In this document: piece by piece, positions 47,792-56,508 of the stretch
How positions within the stretch are numbered: position 1 is the stretch's first letter
Layout: every line of letters begins with the position of its first letter
The notes under the pieces: generated by a model
Told to the model about the DNA's origin: nothing
The model's database searches: none
The model's input: only the letters and a program-made list of their open reading frames with translations
DNA from: Paraburkholderia ginsengiterrae
GTDB lineage: Bacteria > Pseudomonadota > Gammaproteobacteria > Burkholderiales > Burkholderiaceae
NCBI RefSeq assembly: GCF_001645125.1
Contig: NZ_LXKA01000327.1
Span: forward strand, 62,001 to 126,000
DNA: 64,000 nt
Reading direction: 5' to 3'
Program-made: the position numbers and the translations under genes

Positions 47792-48628
47792 ATGGACTGG
47801 CTATTGGCTTGCAAGGCGCTGATTCTGGGCGTGGTCGAAGGGTTGACCGAGTTTTTGCCCGTATCGAGCACCGGGCATTTGATCGTCGCCGGCAGCTTGC
47901 TGAACTTTAACGACGAGCACGAGAAAACCTTTGATGTCGTCATCCAGCTCGGCGCGATTCTCGCCGTGTGCTGGGAGTTTCGCCGCCGCATCGGCAACGT
48001 GGTGTCCGGCTTGCCGAGCCGGCCCGATGCGCGCCGCTTCACCCTGAACGTGATCATCGCGACGATTCCGGCGGTCGTGCTCGGATTGCTGTTCGAAAAA
48101 TCCATCAAGGCGGCGCTGTTTTCGCCGGTGCCGGTCGCGTTCGCGCTGGTGGTGGGCGGGGTTGTCATCCTGTGGGCTGAAGCGCGCCAGCGTGCGCGCG
48201 GCGACACCGCGGCGCGCGTGCAGAGCGTCGACGATCTGAGCGCGCTGGATGCGCTGAAAGTCGGCCTCGCTCAGTGTTTTGCGCTGATTCCCGGCATGTC
48301 GCGCTCAGGGTCGACGATTATCGGCGGGATGCTGTTTGGGCTCGAGCGGCGCGTCGCCACGGAGTTTTCCTTCTTTCTCGCGATTCCGATTATTTTCGGT
48401 GCGACCGCATACGAACTCTACAAAGACTGGCATCTTCTTTCCGTCGACGCGCTCGGCACCTTCGCGCTGGGTTTTGCCGCGGCCTTTGTCAGTGCATTCG
48501 CTTGCGTTCGTTGGCTGCTTCGCTATATTGCCGCGCACGATTTCACCGTGTTTGCGTGGTATCGCATCGCGTTTGGATTGCTGATTCTGCTGGTCGGCTA
48601 TAGCGGCGCATTGAGCTGGACAGACTGA
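47792..48628 (+). CDS. uppP: undecaprenyl-diphosphatase
   Basis: Membrane phosphatase recycling undecaprenyl pyrophosphate for peptidoglycan synthesis; also called BacA for bacitracin resistance. It has 278 residues with about eight helices. Both catalytic motifs are present: [19 protein letters not shown] and [17 protein letters not shown] ribosome-binding site AAGGGG lies seven bases before the ATG. A bidirectional terminator separates it from trmB. Confidence 0.96.
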   Translation: MDWLLACKALILGVVEGLTEFLPVSSTGHLIVAGSLLNFNDEHEKTFDVVIQLGAILAVCWEFRRRIGNVVSGLPSRPDARRFTLNVIIATIPAVVLGLLFEKSIKAALFSPVPVAFALVVGGVVILWAEARQRARGDTAARVQSVDDLSALDALKVGLAQCFALIPGMSRSGSTIIGGMLFGLERRVATEFSFFLAIPIIFGATAYELYKDWHLLSVDALGTFALGFAAAFVSAFACVRWLLRYIAAHDFTVFAWYRIAFGLLILLVGYSGALSWTD

Positions 48629-48655
48629 GCTTTGTCGTTTTATCCGAGCCAAAAG

Positions 48656-48690
48656 AAAAAGGTCCGCAATTCAATTGCGGACCTTTTTCT
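48656..48690. terminator. bidirectional terminator between uppP and trmB
   Basis: AAAAAGGTCCGCAAT (48656-48670) pairs perfectly over 15 bp with ATTGCGGACCTTTTT (48674-48688) around TCA. A5 and T5 tracts at the ends make it functional in both directions for the convergent genes. Confidence 0.9.
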
Positions 48691-48721
48691 TATCGGGCGA
48701 GTGTTTGTCCAGTGCGCGGCT

Positions 48722-49504
48722 TTACTCAGCGCCGCGTTTGCGGAAAACCAGATCCCACACGCCGTGACCGAGCCGTAGTCCACGACGCTCGAATTTCGTA
48801 ACCGGACGGTATTCCGGACGCGGCGCATAAGCGTCGGCGGTATTTTCCAGCGCCGGGTCGGCGCCCAGCACTTCGAGCATCTGTTCGGCGTAGTTCTGCC
48901 AGTCCGTTGCGCAATGCAGATACGCGCCCGGTTTCAGGCGTGACACCAGCAGCGCGACAAACTTCGGCTGGATCAGCCGGCGCTTGTGGTGGCGTGCTTT
49001 GTGCCACGGGTCCGGAAAGAAGATGTGCGCGCCGTCGAGGCTGTCGGGTGCGATCATCTGCTCGAGCACTTCGACTGCGTCGTGCTGGATGATGCGGATA
49101 TTCGACAGGTTCTGCTCGCCCATCAATTTCAGCAGCGCGCCGACGCCCGCCTCGTGGACCTCGACGCCGAGAAAATCGTCGCCGGGGCGGTGCGAAGCGA
49201 TTTCCGCCGTGGTCGCGCCCATGCCGAAGCCGATTTCCAGCACGCGCGGCGCCGTACGGCCGAATACGCCGTTCCAGTCGGGCTGCTGCGGCGCGTAGGG
49301 CACCACGAAGCGCGGGCCGAGTTCATCCATGGCGCGGCGCTGGCCGGTCGAGACACGGCCGGCGCGCGTGACAAAGCTGCGGATGCGGCGCCGATGCAGC
49401 GCATTCTCTCCGGACGTATCGTCGCCGGCGGGCTGAGCTTCGGCGTCGCTGGAGGGCGTTGGGAGTTCGTCCGGCAGGCCGGCTTCGTTGGGATCGTGGG
49501 TCAT
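48722..49504 (-). CDS. trmB: tRNA (guanine-46-N7-)-methyltransferase
   Basis: SAM-dependent enzyme making m7G46 in tRNA. It has 260 residues. The SAM site is [16 protein letters not shown], and [19 protein letters not shown] is the hallmark TrmB motif. The N-terminal 40 residues are a variable acidic extension. The ATG at 49504 gives [14 protein letters not shown]. Confidence 0.95.
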   Translation of the reverse strand: MTHDPNEAGLPDELPTPSSDAEAQPAGDDTSGENALHRRRIRSFVTRAGRVSTGQRRAMDELGPRFVVPYAPQQPDWNGVFGRTAPRVLEIGFGMGATTAEIASHRPGDDFLGVEVHEAGVGALLKLMGEQNLSNIRIIQHDAVEVLEQMIAPDSLDGAHIFFPDPWHKARHHKRRLIQPKFVALLVSRLKPGAYLHCATDWQNYAEQMLEVLGADPALENTADAYAPRPEYRPVTKFERRGLRLGHGVWDLVFRKRGAE

Positions 49505-49576
49505 GGTCGATGCTGCTACAAGGGTGAGGGCGTCACGGCGCGAGCCGCGAATCGCTACGCCAGGCCGCCGCCACTA

Positions 49577-49604
49577 CAAAAAAGCCGCCTTCAGGGAGGC
49601 GGCT
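49577..49604 (-). terminator. terminator after tRNA-Gly
   Basis: On the minus strand AGCCGCCT pairs with AGGCGGCT across a short loop and runs into T6, 60 bases past the 3' end of tRNA-Gly. Confidence 0.82.
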
Positions 49605-49664
49605 CGTGCTGGATTCCGCGGAAAGGCTCACCCGATTGGTTGGGCGGCGCGGCGGAAAAGTATC

Positions 49665-49738
49665 TGGAGCGGGCGATGGGAATCGAACCCACGGCTCTAG
49701 CTTGGGAAGCTAGGGTATTACCATTATACGACGCCCGC
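49665..49738 (-). tRNA. tRNA-Gly(CCC)
   Basis: A 74-base tRNA with encoded CCA. The acceptor GCGGGCG pairs with CGCCCGC before TCCA. The anticodon stem CTAGC/GCTAG encloses TTCCCAA, giving anticodon CCC (codon GGG). The T arm GTGGGTTCGATTCCCAT is intact. It lies upstream of trmB on the same strand, with a terminator between. Confidence 0.95.
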
Positions 49739-50303
49739 AGAGCGCGCTATTTTACAGGGGTTTCGGCGCTTTGGGGAGTCGGGATCGGGGGGCAGGATGA
49801 AAAATGGGTTCGCGCCGGAAGTTGTTGCCGGCGTGCTGGGCGCGCCGAATGGCTCGAAGCGACCTCACGTGGCGACAAGCAGGATATTGACGTTGCATCG
49901 TGCTTTGTGTGCGTTTGGGAGAGGCATTGCATGTGCTGATTAAAACCCTGATTGATTGCCAGTCAGATTGGGCGGTTAACTGCGCATTAAACTTTCATAT
50001 AACTTTCAAATCGATCAGGTTAGTACGCCGAATTGCCGTAGGTTTATTCATGCCGCATTGTATTCACCGGCGTCAGTGAGTTCATTCCAAAATAAATCCA
50101 AATCAATATTAAAGGTTGCCGAAATCGCGCCGTTTACGTCTTTAGCGTCTTTCAAAATATTACATAAATTCATGCGATTATGTATTTGTCAAGTGGATTC
50201 TTGGAATAACTCTACGAATTGGCGCTGGCGGAAAAACATCGAGATCAATTTGACCAACGGCGCGAGTTAGCGAGCCTGATTGGCCGCGCTCGCCAACAAA
50301 AAA
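49739..50303. other. AT-rich non-coding stretch beside tRNA-Gly
   Basis: I see no convincing gene in these 565 bases. From about 49,930 to 50,230 the sequence is far richer in A and T than the rest of the window. It contains an AACTTTCA direct repeat at 49989 and 50001. A 70-codon frame at 50058-50270 has no start signal or family resemblance. The promoters of tRNA-Gly and of the downstream lipoprotein must lie here. Confidence 0.5.
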
Positions 50304-51212
50304 ATGAATATGAACTACAAAGCTACATTGGCGTTATCTCTGCTTGCTTCGCTCGTTCTGGCAGCGTGCGGCGGCGGTGGCGGCGGGGATTCCAGCTCTG
50401 CGGCACCTGCATCGAGCAGCGCTTCGACTCCGTCGGCGGCAAGCACGCCGGCCGCGAGCACGCCCGCTGCGGCGAGCGCTCCGGCTGCGGCATCGTCTCC
50501 GGCGCTGAGCGGCGAGCCGCTGCCGAGTCTGACGAGCCCGCAAGCCGGCTCGGCCGCTACTTCCGGCAATGGTATAGAGGGCCTCTGGACGAGCACCTTC
50601 GGCGCCGACAAGACGTCTGCGTTTATCGATCCCCAAGGCAATATTTCCGCCCTGAATTCGGTGGGCACGTTCGTCCTGTCGGAGATGTTCGGCGTCGTCG
50701 CGACCACCGCACCGAACTGGACGCTCACTTCGGGTCTGCAATATAACGGCGGCGTCTACTATACGACCACCTCCGGCTCGGGCACGTTCGCCGCCAAGCA
50801 GACGTTCACCGGCAGCTATGTCTATAACGGCAACACGGTCAGCCTGGCGTGGAACTACGACGCGGCGAATGCGCTCGCGGTGACGCAGTCGAGTGTCGCG
50901 GGCACGTGGACGCAAACCGGTTCGTCGCTGACGATTGCTAACGACGGCACGCTGTCCGGCACGATGAGCAACTGCCCGGTTTCCGGCACGCTGCTGCTCA
51001 CCACGCCGTCGTCGAGCAAGAATCTCTTCACGCTGACCGTCACCGGAACGAGTGCATCCTGCGCGTTGGCTGCGGGTACGACCTACACGGGTAATGCCGC
51101 GATTGCGTTCCTGCCGATCACGGGGAGCACGCTGTACTCCCGCTCGATCATCTACCTCATCAAGTCGGCGAATAACGCGACGGTCGCCTACGGCCAGGTG
51201 AAGAAGCAGTAA
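50304..51212 (+). CDS. hypothetical lipoprotein with Ser/Ala/Pro-rich linker
   Basis: Protein of 302 residues. A lipoprotein signal ends at Cys22 (SLVLAAC), followed by GGGGGGD and a Ser/Ala/Thr/Pro-rich linker to about residue 90. The remaining 210 residues are rich in Gly, Thr and Ser and look all-beta (for example NGIEGLWTSTFGADKTSAF and FTGSYVYNGNTVSLAWNYD), with one cysteine pair near NCPVSG and ASCALAAG. It is probably displayed at the outer membrane or periplasm. I do not recognise a family. An ATG at 50310 is an equally possible start. Confidence 0.72.
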   Translation: MNMNYKATLALSLLASLVLAACGGGGGGDSSSAAPASSSASTPSAASTPAASTPAAASAPAAASSPALSGEPLPSLTSPQAGSAATSGNGIEGLWTSTFGADKTSAFIDPQGNISALNSVGTFVLSEMFGVVATTAPNWTLTSGLQYNGGVYYTTTSGSGTFAAKQTFTGSYVYNGNTVSLAWNYDAANALAVTQSSVAGTWTQTGSSLTIANDGTLSGTMSNCPVSGTLLLTTPSSSKNLFTLTVTGTSASCALAAGTTYTGNAAIAFLPITGSTLYSRSIIYLIKSANNATVAYGQVKKQ

Positions 51213-51329
51213 GCGGGGCATGACGTGAAACGGCCGCCGCCCTGTTGGATGGGCGGCGGCCGACTAGCCCGGCGTTTCAGGCGAGGTATGTCTGCGGCGA
51301 GAGAGAACCAGCGCGCGGGCCGCGCGCCG

Positions 51330-51893
51330 TCAGATCACGAAGTACGTCAACTGGACCGCCGCGCGCGTGACCACCATCAGCAGCACCTGCACGATCACGA
51401 ACAGCAGGATCGGCGAAAGGTCGATGCCACCGAGCTGCGGCACGACGCGACGCAGCGGGTTCAGAAACGGCGCGGTCAGCTGATACAGAATCGGCATGGC
51501 CGGCGAACGCGGATTGAGCCACGACAGCAGCGCCATCAGGATCGTCATCCAGATGATCAGGTTCAGCGCCCATTTGATCAGCGTCAGCACCGCGACGATC
51601 AGCAGCGTCGGCAACAGCGTGAGCGGATCGGCGCCCGTCAGGACCACCATCAGCACCACATACACGATGGCCGCGAGCAGCGCCGCGACAACGCTCGCCC
51701 AGTCGATTTTGCGCGTGCTCGGCAAGATGTGCCGCAGCGGCAGCACGATCCAGTTGGTGGCTTGCAGCACAGCATTGCTCACCGGGTTGTAGGGCGGCAT
51801 GCGGACGACCTGCAGCCATGCGCGCAGCAATAGGGCGGCGCCAAACAACGTGAAGACGGTATTGAGCAGAAAACGGGCGATATCGCCAAACAT
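51330..51893 (-). CDS. YggT-family integral membrane protein
   Basis: Protein of 187 residues with two YggT repeats, each a pair of hydrophobic helices. PYNPVSNAVLQATNWIVLPL lies in the first and LTAPFLNPLRRVVPQLGGID in the second, both the typical NPxxxxTxP-like element. YggT proteins are linked to osmotic tolerance and cell-division genes, but their function is unsettled. No pyrroline-5-carboxylate reductase gene is adjacent here. Confidence 0.87.
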   Translation of the reverse strand: MFGDIARFLLNTVFTLFGAALLLRAWLQVVRMPPYNPVSNAVLQATNWIVLPLRHILPSTRKIDWASVVAALLAAIVYVVLMVVLTGADPLTLLPTLLIVAVLTLIKWALNLIIWMTILMALLSWLNPRSPAMPILYQLTAPFLNPLRRVVPQLGGIDLSPILLFVIVQVLLMVVTRAAVQLTYFVI

Positions 51894-52086
51894 CTCGTGT
51901 CCTTATCCTTCGAATGACGGCCGTCGGTCGGCCGCAGGGTGCCGGCGCTTGGATTGGCGCGCCGGCGGTTTCATCTGGATGCTCCGCGCCTGTCCCGGGA
52001 AGGGCGCGTCGAGCGTCGCAGCGCGCGGGTCGGATTGCACGGCCAACGAAATTGACGGCCGCCACTTCTCCCGTGTCCGCTGGGCG

Positions 52087-52407
52087 TCACACGGAAATCT
52101 TGATCTCGCTGATCAGAATCGCGCCGTTGCCGCCGTCCGTGTAGTTGGGGATGTCGGCCAGCAGCTGTTCGGAAGCAGGCTTGAAAACGGTGTAGAAGTC
52201 GTTCGTGCTTTCGAACAGGAAATGACCTGCTGCGACGTACGGCGGCGGCGATCCGGGCGGGCCGGCGTTGATGCCGACGTCGACCGACCAGCCCTTTAAC
52301 AACGGGCCGAAGAGCTTCGCCGCGAGCGGCATATGCGTGGCGCAGTAGTAGTCCACGTCGAAGCGGCCGTTTTCCCGGTACGGATAGAGGATGCTGACCT
52401 TGATCAT
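52087..52407 (-). CDS. EthD-family protein
   Basis: Small protein of 106 residues with the dimeric alpha-beta barrel fold of the EthD family. It starts MIKVSILYPYRENGRFDVDY, with the conserved YCATHMPLA containing the family His-x-Pro element. EthD was named from an ether-degradation cluster, but most members have unknown roles. It lies 77 bases downstream of the Rossmann-DUF2520 gene on the same strand. Confidence 0.82.
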   Translation of the reverse strand: MIKVSILYPYRENGRFDVDYYCATHMPLAAKLFGPLLKGWSVDVGINAGPPGSPPPYVAAGHFLFESTNDFYTVFKPASEQLLADIPNYTDGGNGAILISEIKISV

Positions 52408-52484
52408 TGTGCGTTCTCGTCTGTTGGTCCCGAAGCGTGGCGCCGGCGGATTGCGCGCGGCGCCGGACGTCACATTATCACGGC

Positions 52485-53405
52485 TTACTTGACGCTTGCA
52501 CCTGCTGCAGCCTGATTCAGCGAGCGGCTGAGCGATTCTTCCACGGCTTCGGAGATCATATCGATCGCGGCGGGCGGCGTGGCGCGGCGTTCGGCCAGCC
52601 CGACCGCGCGCCGCGACAGCAAACCGTACAGCGCGGCATGGTCACCGCCGAGGCCTTCCAGCAACGCCAGCTGTTTCTCCACTACTCCCGTGTCGCCGCG
52701 CGATACCGGGCCCGCGAGCGCGGCGGGCAAGCCTTTGTCGCGGGCGGTTTCGATGGTGCCGGACAGCATCGGCAGCAGCGCGCGCAGCGCGTCGCCTTCG
52801 GCGAGGCCCAAGGTGCGCCACAGCGCGACGCATTCCGCGAGGCTGCATAGCGCGAAGCTGGCGGCGTAGTGCGCGGCGGCGTGATACAGCATGCGCCCGC
52901 CCGCCGGAATCGACAGCGGATGGCAGCGCAGCGCGACGGCCAGCGCCATCAACTGTTCCTTGAGGGCGCCGTCGGCCTCGATGGTCACGGAGCAGCCGGC
53001 GATGCGCTCGATATCGGCGAGGTCTCCGCTAAAGAGGTACAGTGGATGAAAGCCGCCGATCGACGCACCCTGGTCGCGCGCCGGCGCCAGCAGCTCGACC
53101 GGCGAAGCGCCGCTGCAGTGCACGAGCGCCTGGCCGTGCGGGCGGAACCGGAGTGTGTGCGCTGACGTACCGATGCTGTCGTCGGGAACGGCTAAAAAGA
53201 CGATGTCTGCGGCGTCGACGACCTGTTGCGGGTTCTCGAATGCCGCGCAATGCTCGATTTGACTGGCAAGCCGCGCGGCTGAGGCGGGCGAGCGGCTTGC
53301 CACCGCCGTGACCGGATAACCGGCGCGTGAAAAGCTCAGCGCGAGACACCGCGCGAGCCGGCCCGCTCCGATAAAACCAAGGCGCGGCAAAGAAGACTGG
53401 GACAT
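52485..53405 (-). CDS. Rossmann-like and DUF2520 domain protein
   Basis: Putative oxidoreductase of 306 residues. The N-terminal Rossmann domain has LGFIGAGRLARCLALSF (GxGxxA). The C-terminal DUF2520 helical domain includes YHAAAHYAASFALCSLAECV and AALAGPVSRGDTGVVEKQL. The fold resembles pyrroline-5-carboxylate reductase and 6-phosphogluconate dehydrogenase-like enzymes, but no substrate is known. The ATG at 53405 (MSQSSLPRLGFIGAG) is the natural start; the longer frame upstream is unsupported. Confidence 0.85.
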   Translation of the reverse strand: MSQSSLPRLGFIGAGRLARCLALSFSRAGYPVTAVASRSPASAARLASQIEHCAAFENPQQVVDAADIVFLAVPDDSIGTSAHTLRFRPHGQALVHCSGASPVELLAPARDQGASIGGFHPLYLFSGDLADIERIAGCSVTIEADGALKEQLMALAVALRCHPLSIPAGGRMLYHAAAHYAASFALCSLAECVALWRTLGLAEGDALRALLPMLSGTIETARDKGLPAALAGPVSRGDTGVVEKQLALLEGLGGDHAALYGLLSRRAVGLAERRATPPAAIDMISEAVEESLSRSLNQAAAGASVK

Positions 53406-53649
53406 GGCTGCCTGCTCCAGACGGAACTTTTGAAGGGGAAGACCGAAGTATCGCGCATCCGCCACGCCTGCGGCGTGGCCTCGCGGCCGCTTTCTCCTGA
53501 TGAATGCGTGAACGATATGGCGCGTGAGGCCGGCTATCCGGCGGCGAGCGCCCCACGGGTAGGAAAATTGCTGAGAATTTCTCCATGAGCCGGTTTGGCA
53601 GTTGCTGTTCTGGGTATTTCGTCTCGCAGTCAGATTCGGGAGGTTCACG

Positions 53650-53811
53650 ATGAGTATTTTTTCTTACCGAAAGCACTTGCGGTTCTTGACTCATGCACAG
53701 CGCCGCCGCTGGTGGGACCAGAAAAAGCGCCTCACGCCGCGCGTGCGGATCAGTGGTGCGTATGTCCCGCCGAGCGTGTCCCGCGAGTTTGCTTACGTAA
53801 AGGTAGGCTGA
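53650..53811 (+). CDS. small basic hypothetical protein
   Basis: A 53-residue, strongly basic protein (MSIFSYRKHLRFLTHAQRRR at the start, ending SREFAYVKVG). It has an excellent ribosome-binding site, GGGAGG, eight bases before the ATG, and a classical terminator begins 24 bases after the stop. These flanking signals support a real gene. I do not recognise the family; the charge suggests nucleic-acid or ribosome binding. Confidence 0.6.
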   Translation: MSIFSYRKHLRFLTHAQRRRWWDQKKRLTPRVRISGAYVPPSVSREFAYVKVG

Positions 53812-54182
53812 AGAAATTGCCGCTTGCAGGTAAGAAATGCCTGGCCATTGGGCCGGGCATTTTTTTATTCGGGACTCGGTGCGCGCCGTCAGGATTGAAG
53901 CTAATTTGTAATCAAAGATTACTGGGGAATCGGCATGGCGGACCACAAGGCGGATGAAACGGGTGATCGGTGGATGTTCGTGGCTCCGCAATCCCTGAGA
54001 ATTCAGCACATTGCGAGACCGGTGCGCGGCGCGCCGTATCGGCAGAAATGACGGGCTTTTAGCGCGGATTGCAATTTGCAACAAATGCGAACAGAAGGGC
54101 GACGTCTTTTTCGATACATTGATTCCATAGCATGCAAGGCATGTGAAGTCGGCGACCTTGGTGGCCGCGCTAGGAGAATAAA
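53812..54182. other. non-coding stretch before the Tyr-rich secreted protein
   Basis: These 371 bases hold the terminator of the small basic gene at 53835-53867 and then the leader of the next gene, ending in GGAGAATAAA before its GTG. Nothing else is recognisable. Confidence 0.5.
53835..53867 (+). terminator. terminator after the 53-residue protein gene
   Basis: AAATGCCTGGCC pairs with GGCCGGGCATTT (one T-G wobble) around ATTG, followed by a T-rich run. Confidence 0.85.
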
Positions 54183-54482
54183 GTGAAAAAGATCGTTCCG
54201 TTTGTCGTTGCCGCTGCACTCGGCCTGGGACTCGCCAGCGCAGCTGAGGCGCACGTATCCGTGGGTATCGGTATCGGGATTCCGATCGCGCCGGCGTATC
54301 CGGTCTATGCCGCGCCGCCGCCTGTCTATTACGCGCCCCCGCCGCCGCCGGTCGTCTACGCTCCGCCGGTCTATTACGGAGCGCCTGTCGTTGTGGGTGG
54401 ATATTACGGCGGCTATGGCCGTCCTTATTATCACCACGGTTACTATCGCGGCTACTACGGTCACGGCTACTATCGCCGCTAA
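54183..54482 (+). CDS. small secreted Tyr/Gly/Pro-rich protein
   Basis: A 99-residue protein. A clear signal peptide MKKIVPFVVAAALGLGLASA is cut near AEA-H24. The mature part has a hydrophobic VGIGIGIPIAP stretch, a PPPVYYAPPPPPVVYAPP segment and a C-terminal Tyr/Gly/His/Arg-rich tail (YYHHGYYRGYYGHGYYRR). Such low-complexity proteins are common in Burkholderiales envelopes, but their function is unknown. The start is GTG at 54183 with GGAG upstream. Confidence 0.78.
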   Translation: MKKIVPFVVAAALGLGLASAAEAHVSVGIGIGIPIAPAYPVYAAPPPVYYAPPPPPVVYAPPVYYGAPVVVGGYYGGYGRPYYHHGYYRGYYGHGYYRR

Positions 54483-54739
54483 TCGCACCGGACCAGACTT
54501 AACGACGTGTTGACGGCGTAACGCCGGCTTGATCGCCGGGTTACGCCGTTTCTGTTTTTCTTGCCGCTACCTCGCAATAAACGCTGATTACCGCTGACAG
54601 ACTGACGCTGCGCGTCGCTGGCCGTGTCGGCGTGCGCGCACTTGGGCATCGAAAGATTCCCGCGACACGACTGACGTTCCAAAGCCGGGTCGAAGCTGGG
54701 ACAATGGCTGTTTCGCCACCGCTCCGGAGAGTTTCGCCG

Positions 54740-55705
54740 ATGCAAGTGCTTCCCGCTCCCACCTTCGACGATGTCCTAGACGCCGCCGCGCGTCTTGAAG
54801 GCGTCGCCCACCGCACCCCCGTTCTGACTTCGAGCACATTCAACGAGCGCACAGGCGCTTCGGTGTTCTTCAAATGCGAGAATTTCCAGCGCATGGGTGC
54901 CTTCAAATTTCGCGGCGCCTATAACGCGATTTCGCATTTCGACGCGGAGCAGCGCAAAGCCGGGGTGCTGACGTATTCATCGGGGAATCATGCGCAGGCA
55001 ATTGCGTTGTCGGCCCGACTTGCCGGCATTCACGCGACGATCATCATGCCGCACGACGCACCCGCGGCTAAAGTCGAGGCGACGAAAGGCTATGGCGGCG
55101 AAGTGATCACCTACGACCGCTACACCGAGAACCGCGAGGAAATTGGCCGGCGGCTTGCCGTAGAGCGCGGCATGACGCTGATCCCGCCGTACGACCATCC
55201 GCATGTGATCGCGGGGCAGGGCACCGCGGCGAAAGAACTGATCGACGAAGTCGGCGCGCTCGACATGCTGTTCGTGTGCCTCGGCGGCGGCGGATTGATC
55301 GGCGGCAGCGCTTTGTCCGCTGCTGCGTTGAGCCCTGCGTGCACGGTGATCGGCATCGAGCCGGAAGCGGGCAACGACGGCCAGCAATCGCTGGCTCGCG
55401 GCGAAATCGTGCACATCGACACGCCGCGCACCATCGCCGACGGCGCCGCCTCCACGCATCTCGGCGACTACACGTTCGCGATTATCCGCAAGCTGGTCGC
55501 ACGGATCGAAACAGTCAGCGACGTTCAGTTGATCGACACAATGCGTTTTTTCGCGCAGCGCATGAAAATCGTGGTCGAGCCGACGGGGTGTCTCGCCGCG
55601 GCCGCGGTACTCAACGGCATCGTGCCGGTGAAGGGCAAACGAGTGGGCGTGCTGGTGAGTGGCGGCAACGTCGACCTGGCGAAGCTCGCGCAATATCTCG
55701 CCTGA
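54740..55705 (+). CDS. threo-3-hydroxyaspartate / threonine-type ammonia-lyase
   Basis: PLP-dependent fold-type II lyase of 321 residues, close in length to the yeast hydroxyaspartate dehydratase SRY1 and to catabolic threonine dehydratase. It lacks the regulatory ACT domain of IlvA. The PLP lysine is Lys56 in MGAFKFRGAYNA. SSGNHAQAIAL and the phosphate-binding CLGGGGLIGGSAL follow, and VLVSGGNVD closes the domain. FFKCENFQRMGAFKFRG is closer to SRY1 than to IlvA, so hydroxyaspartate is the likelier substrate. The start is the ATG at 54740; an upstream frame to 54632 is unsupported. Confidence 0.85.
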   Translation: MQVLPAPTFDDVLDAAARLEGVAHRTPVLTSSTFNERTGASVFFKCENFQRMGAFKFRGAYNAISHFDAEQRKAGVLTYSSGNHAQAIALSARLAGIHATIIMPHDAPAAKVEATKGYGGEVITYDRYTENREEIGRRLAVERGMTLIPPYDHPHVIAGQGTAAKELIDEVGALDMLFVCLGGGGLIGGSALSAAALSPACTVIGIEPEAGNDGQQSLARGEIVHIDTPRTIADGAASTHLGDYTFAIIRKLVARIETVSDVQLIDTMRFFAQRMKIVVEPTGCLAAAAVLNGIVPVKGKRVGVLVSGGNVDLAKLAQYLA

Positions 55706-55779
55706 TACATCGCGACGAATTGCGCTGGCGCACGTCGAACCTGATCGAAGCGGCTCGCTCACACGCGAGCCGTTTTTTA

Positions 55780-56457
55780 TCAGATTGCCGTTTGCGTGGT
55801 TTGCACGATCAGATCGCGATAACCGTTGACGATCACGCTATACGAGAAGTAGGCAAACAGCAGTGCCGACAGTACGTGGCACGCGCGCAGCAAACCGGTG
55901 CCGGCGCGTTTGCGCCCGTGGCTGCCGAGTCCGCAGATAAAGAGGGTCCAGCACAGGCCGCCGAGAAAGAATCCGCCGAGAAACACCGGCGCGGTGGTTA
56001 CGCTCGTTGCGCCGGCTTTCGCGATCAGCGCGCCGCCAACCGCCGCGAACCACAGAATCGCCGAGGGCGACGACACGGCGAGCAACACGCCGCGCAGAAA
56101 ACCTCGCCACGCGGACAGATGCGTTGCGCTGTCGTCCGCCTCGCCGGCCACCGCCGGTGCCGAAGCCGGGAACATCGCTTCACTCGCCATCTTCCATGTG
56201 AGAAACAGCAGGATCGCGGCGCCGCCAATCCAGACCACCCAGCGCACCGATTCGAACTGCAACAGGGCGGCCATGCCCGCGAGCGCGAGCGCCGCGTAAA
56301 TCAGGTCGCCGAAACACGAACCGAGGCCGAGCCAGAACCCTGGTTTGAAGCCGTGCGAGAGGGTCAGGGAGATGATCGCGACGTTCACGAGACCAATATC
56401 CAGGCACAGCGACAACGACAGAAAAAATCCATCCGACATCATTGAAAAAGCATGCAT
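55780..56457 (-). CDS. LysE-family translocator
   Basis: Inner-membrane amino-acid exporter family, 225 residues with about six helices. The N-terminal GFFLSLSLCLDIGLVNVAII and GLGSCFGDLIYAALALAG match the LysE/RhtB pattern, and SSPSAILWFAAVGG is the conserved NP(K)-like loop variant. The substrate is unknown. An ATG at 56442 (MMSDGFFLSL) is a likely alternative start. It lies between the ammonia-lyase and ubiD. Confidence 0.82.
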   Translation of the reverse strand: MHAFSMMSDGFFLSLSLCLDIGLVNVAIISLTLSHGFKPGFWLGLGSCFGDLIYAALALAGMAALLQFESVRWVVWIGGAAILLFLTWKMASEAMFPASAPAVAGEADDSATHLSAWRGFLRGVLLAVSSPSAILWFAAVGGALIAKAGATSVTTAPVFLGGFFLGGLCWTLFICGLGSHGRKRAGTGLLRACHVLSALLFAYFSYSVIVNGYRDLIVQTTQTAI

Positions 56458-56508
56458 CCGCGCAACCGCTCCATCAGTTTTGTTGTTCAGTCTTGTTGTG
56501 AGGTTGCG

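Noticed and set aside
50058-50270. A 70-codon frame in the AT-rich region
   Set aside because: No ribosome-binding site, no recognisable domain, and it simply reflects AT-rich non-coding sequence.
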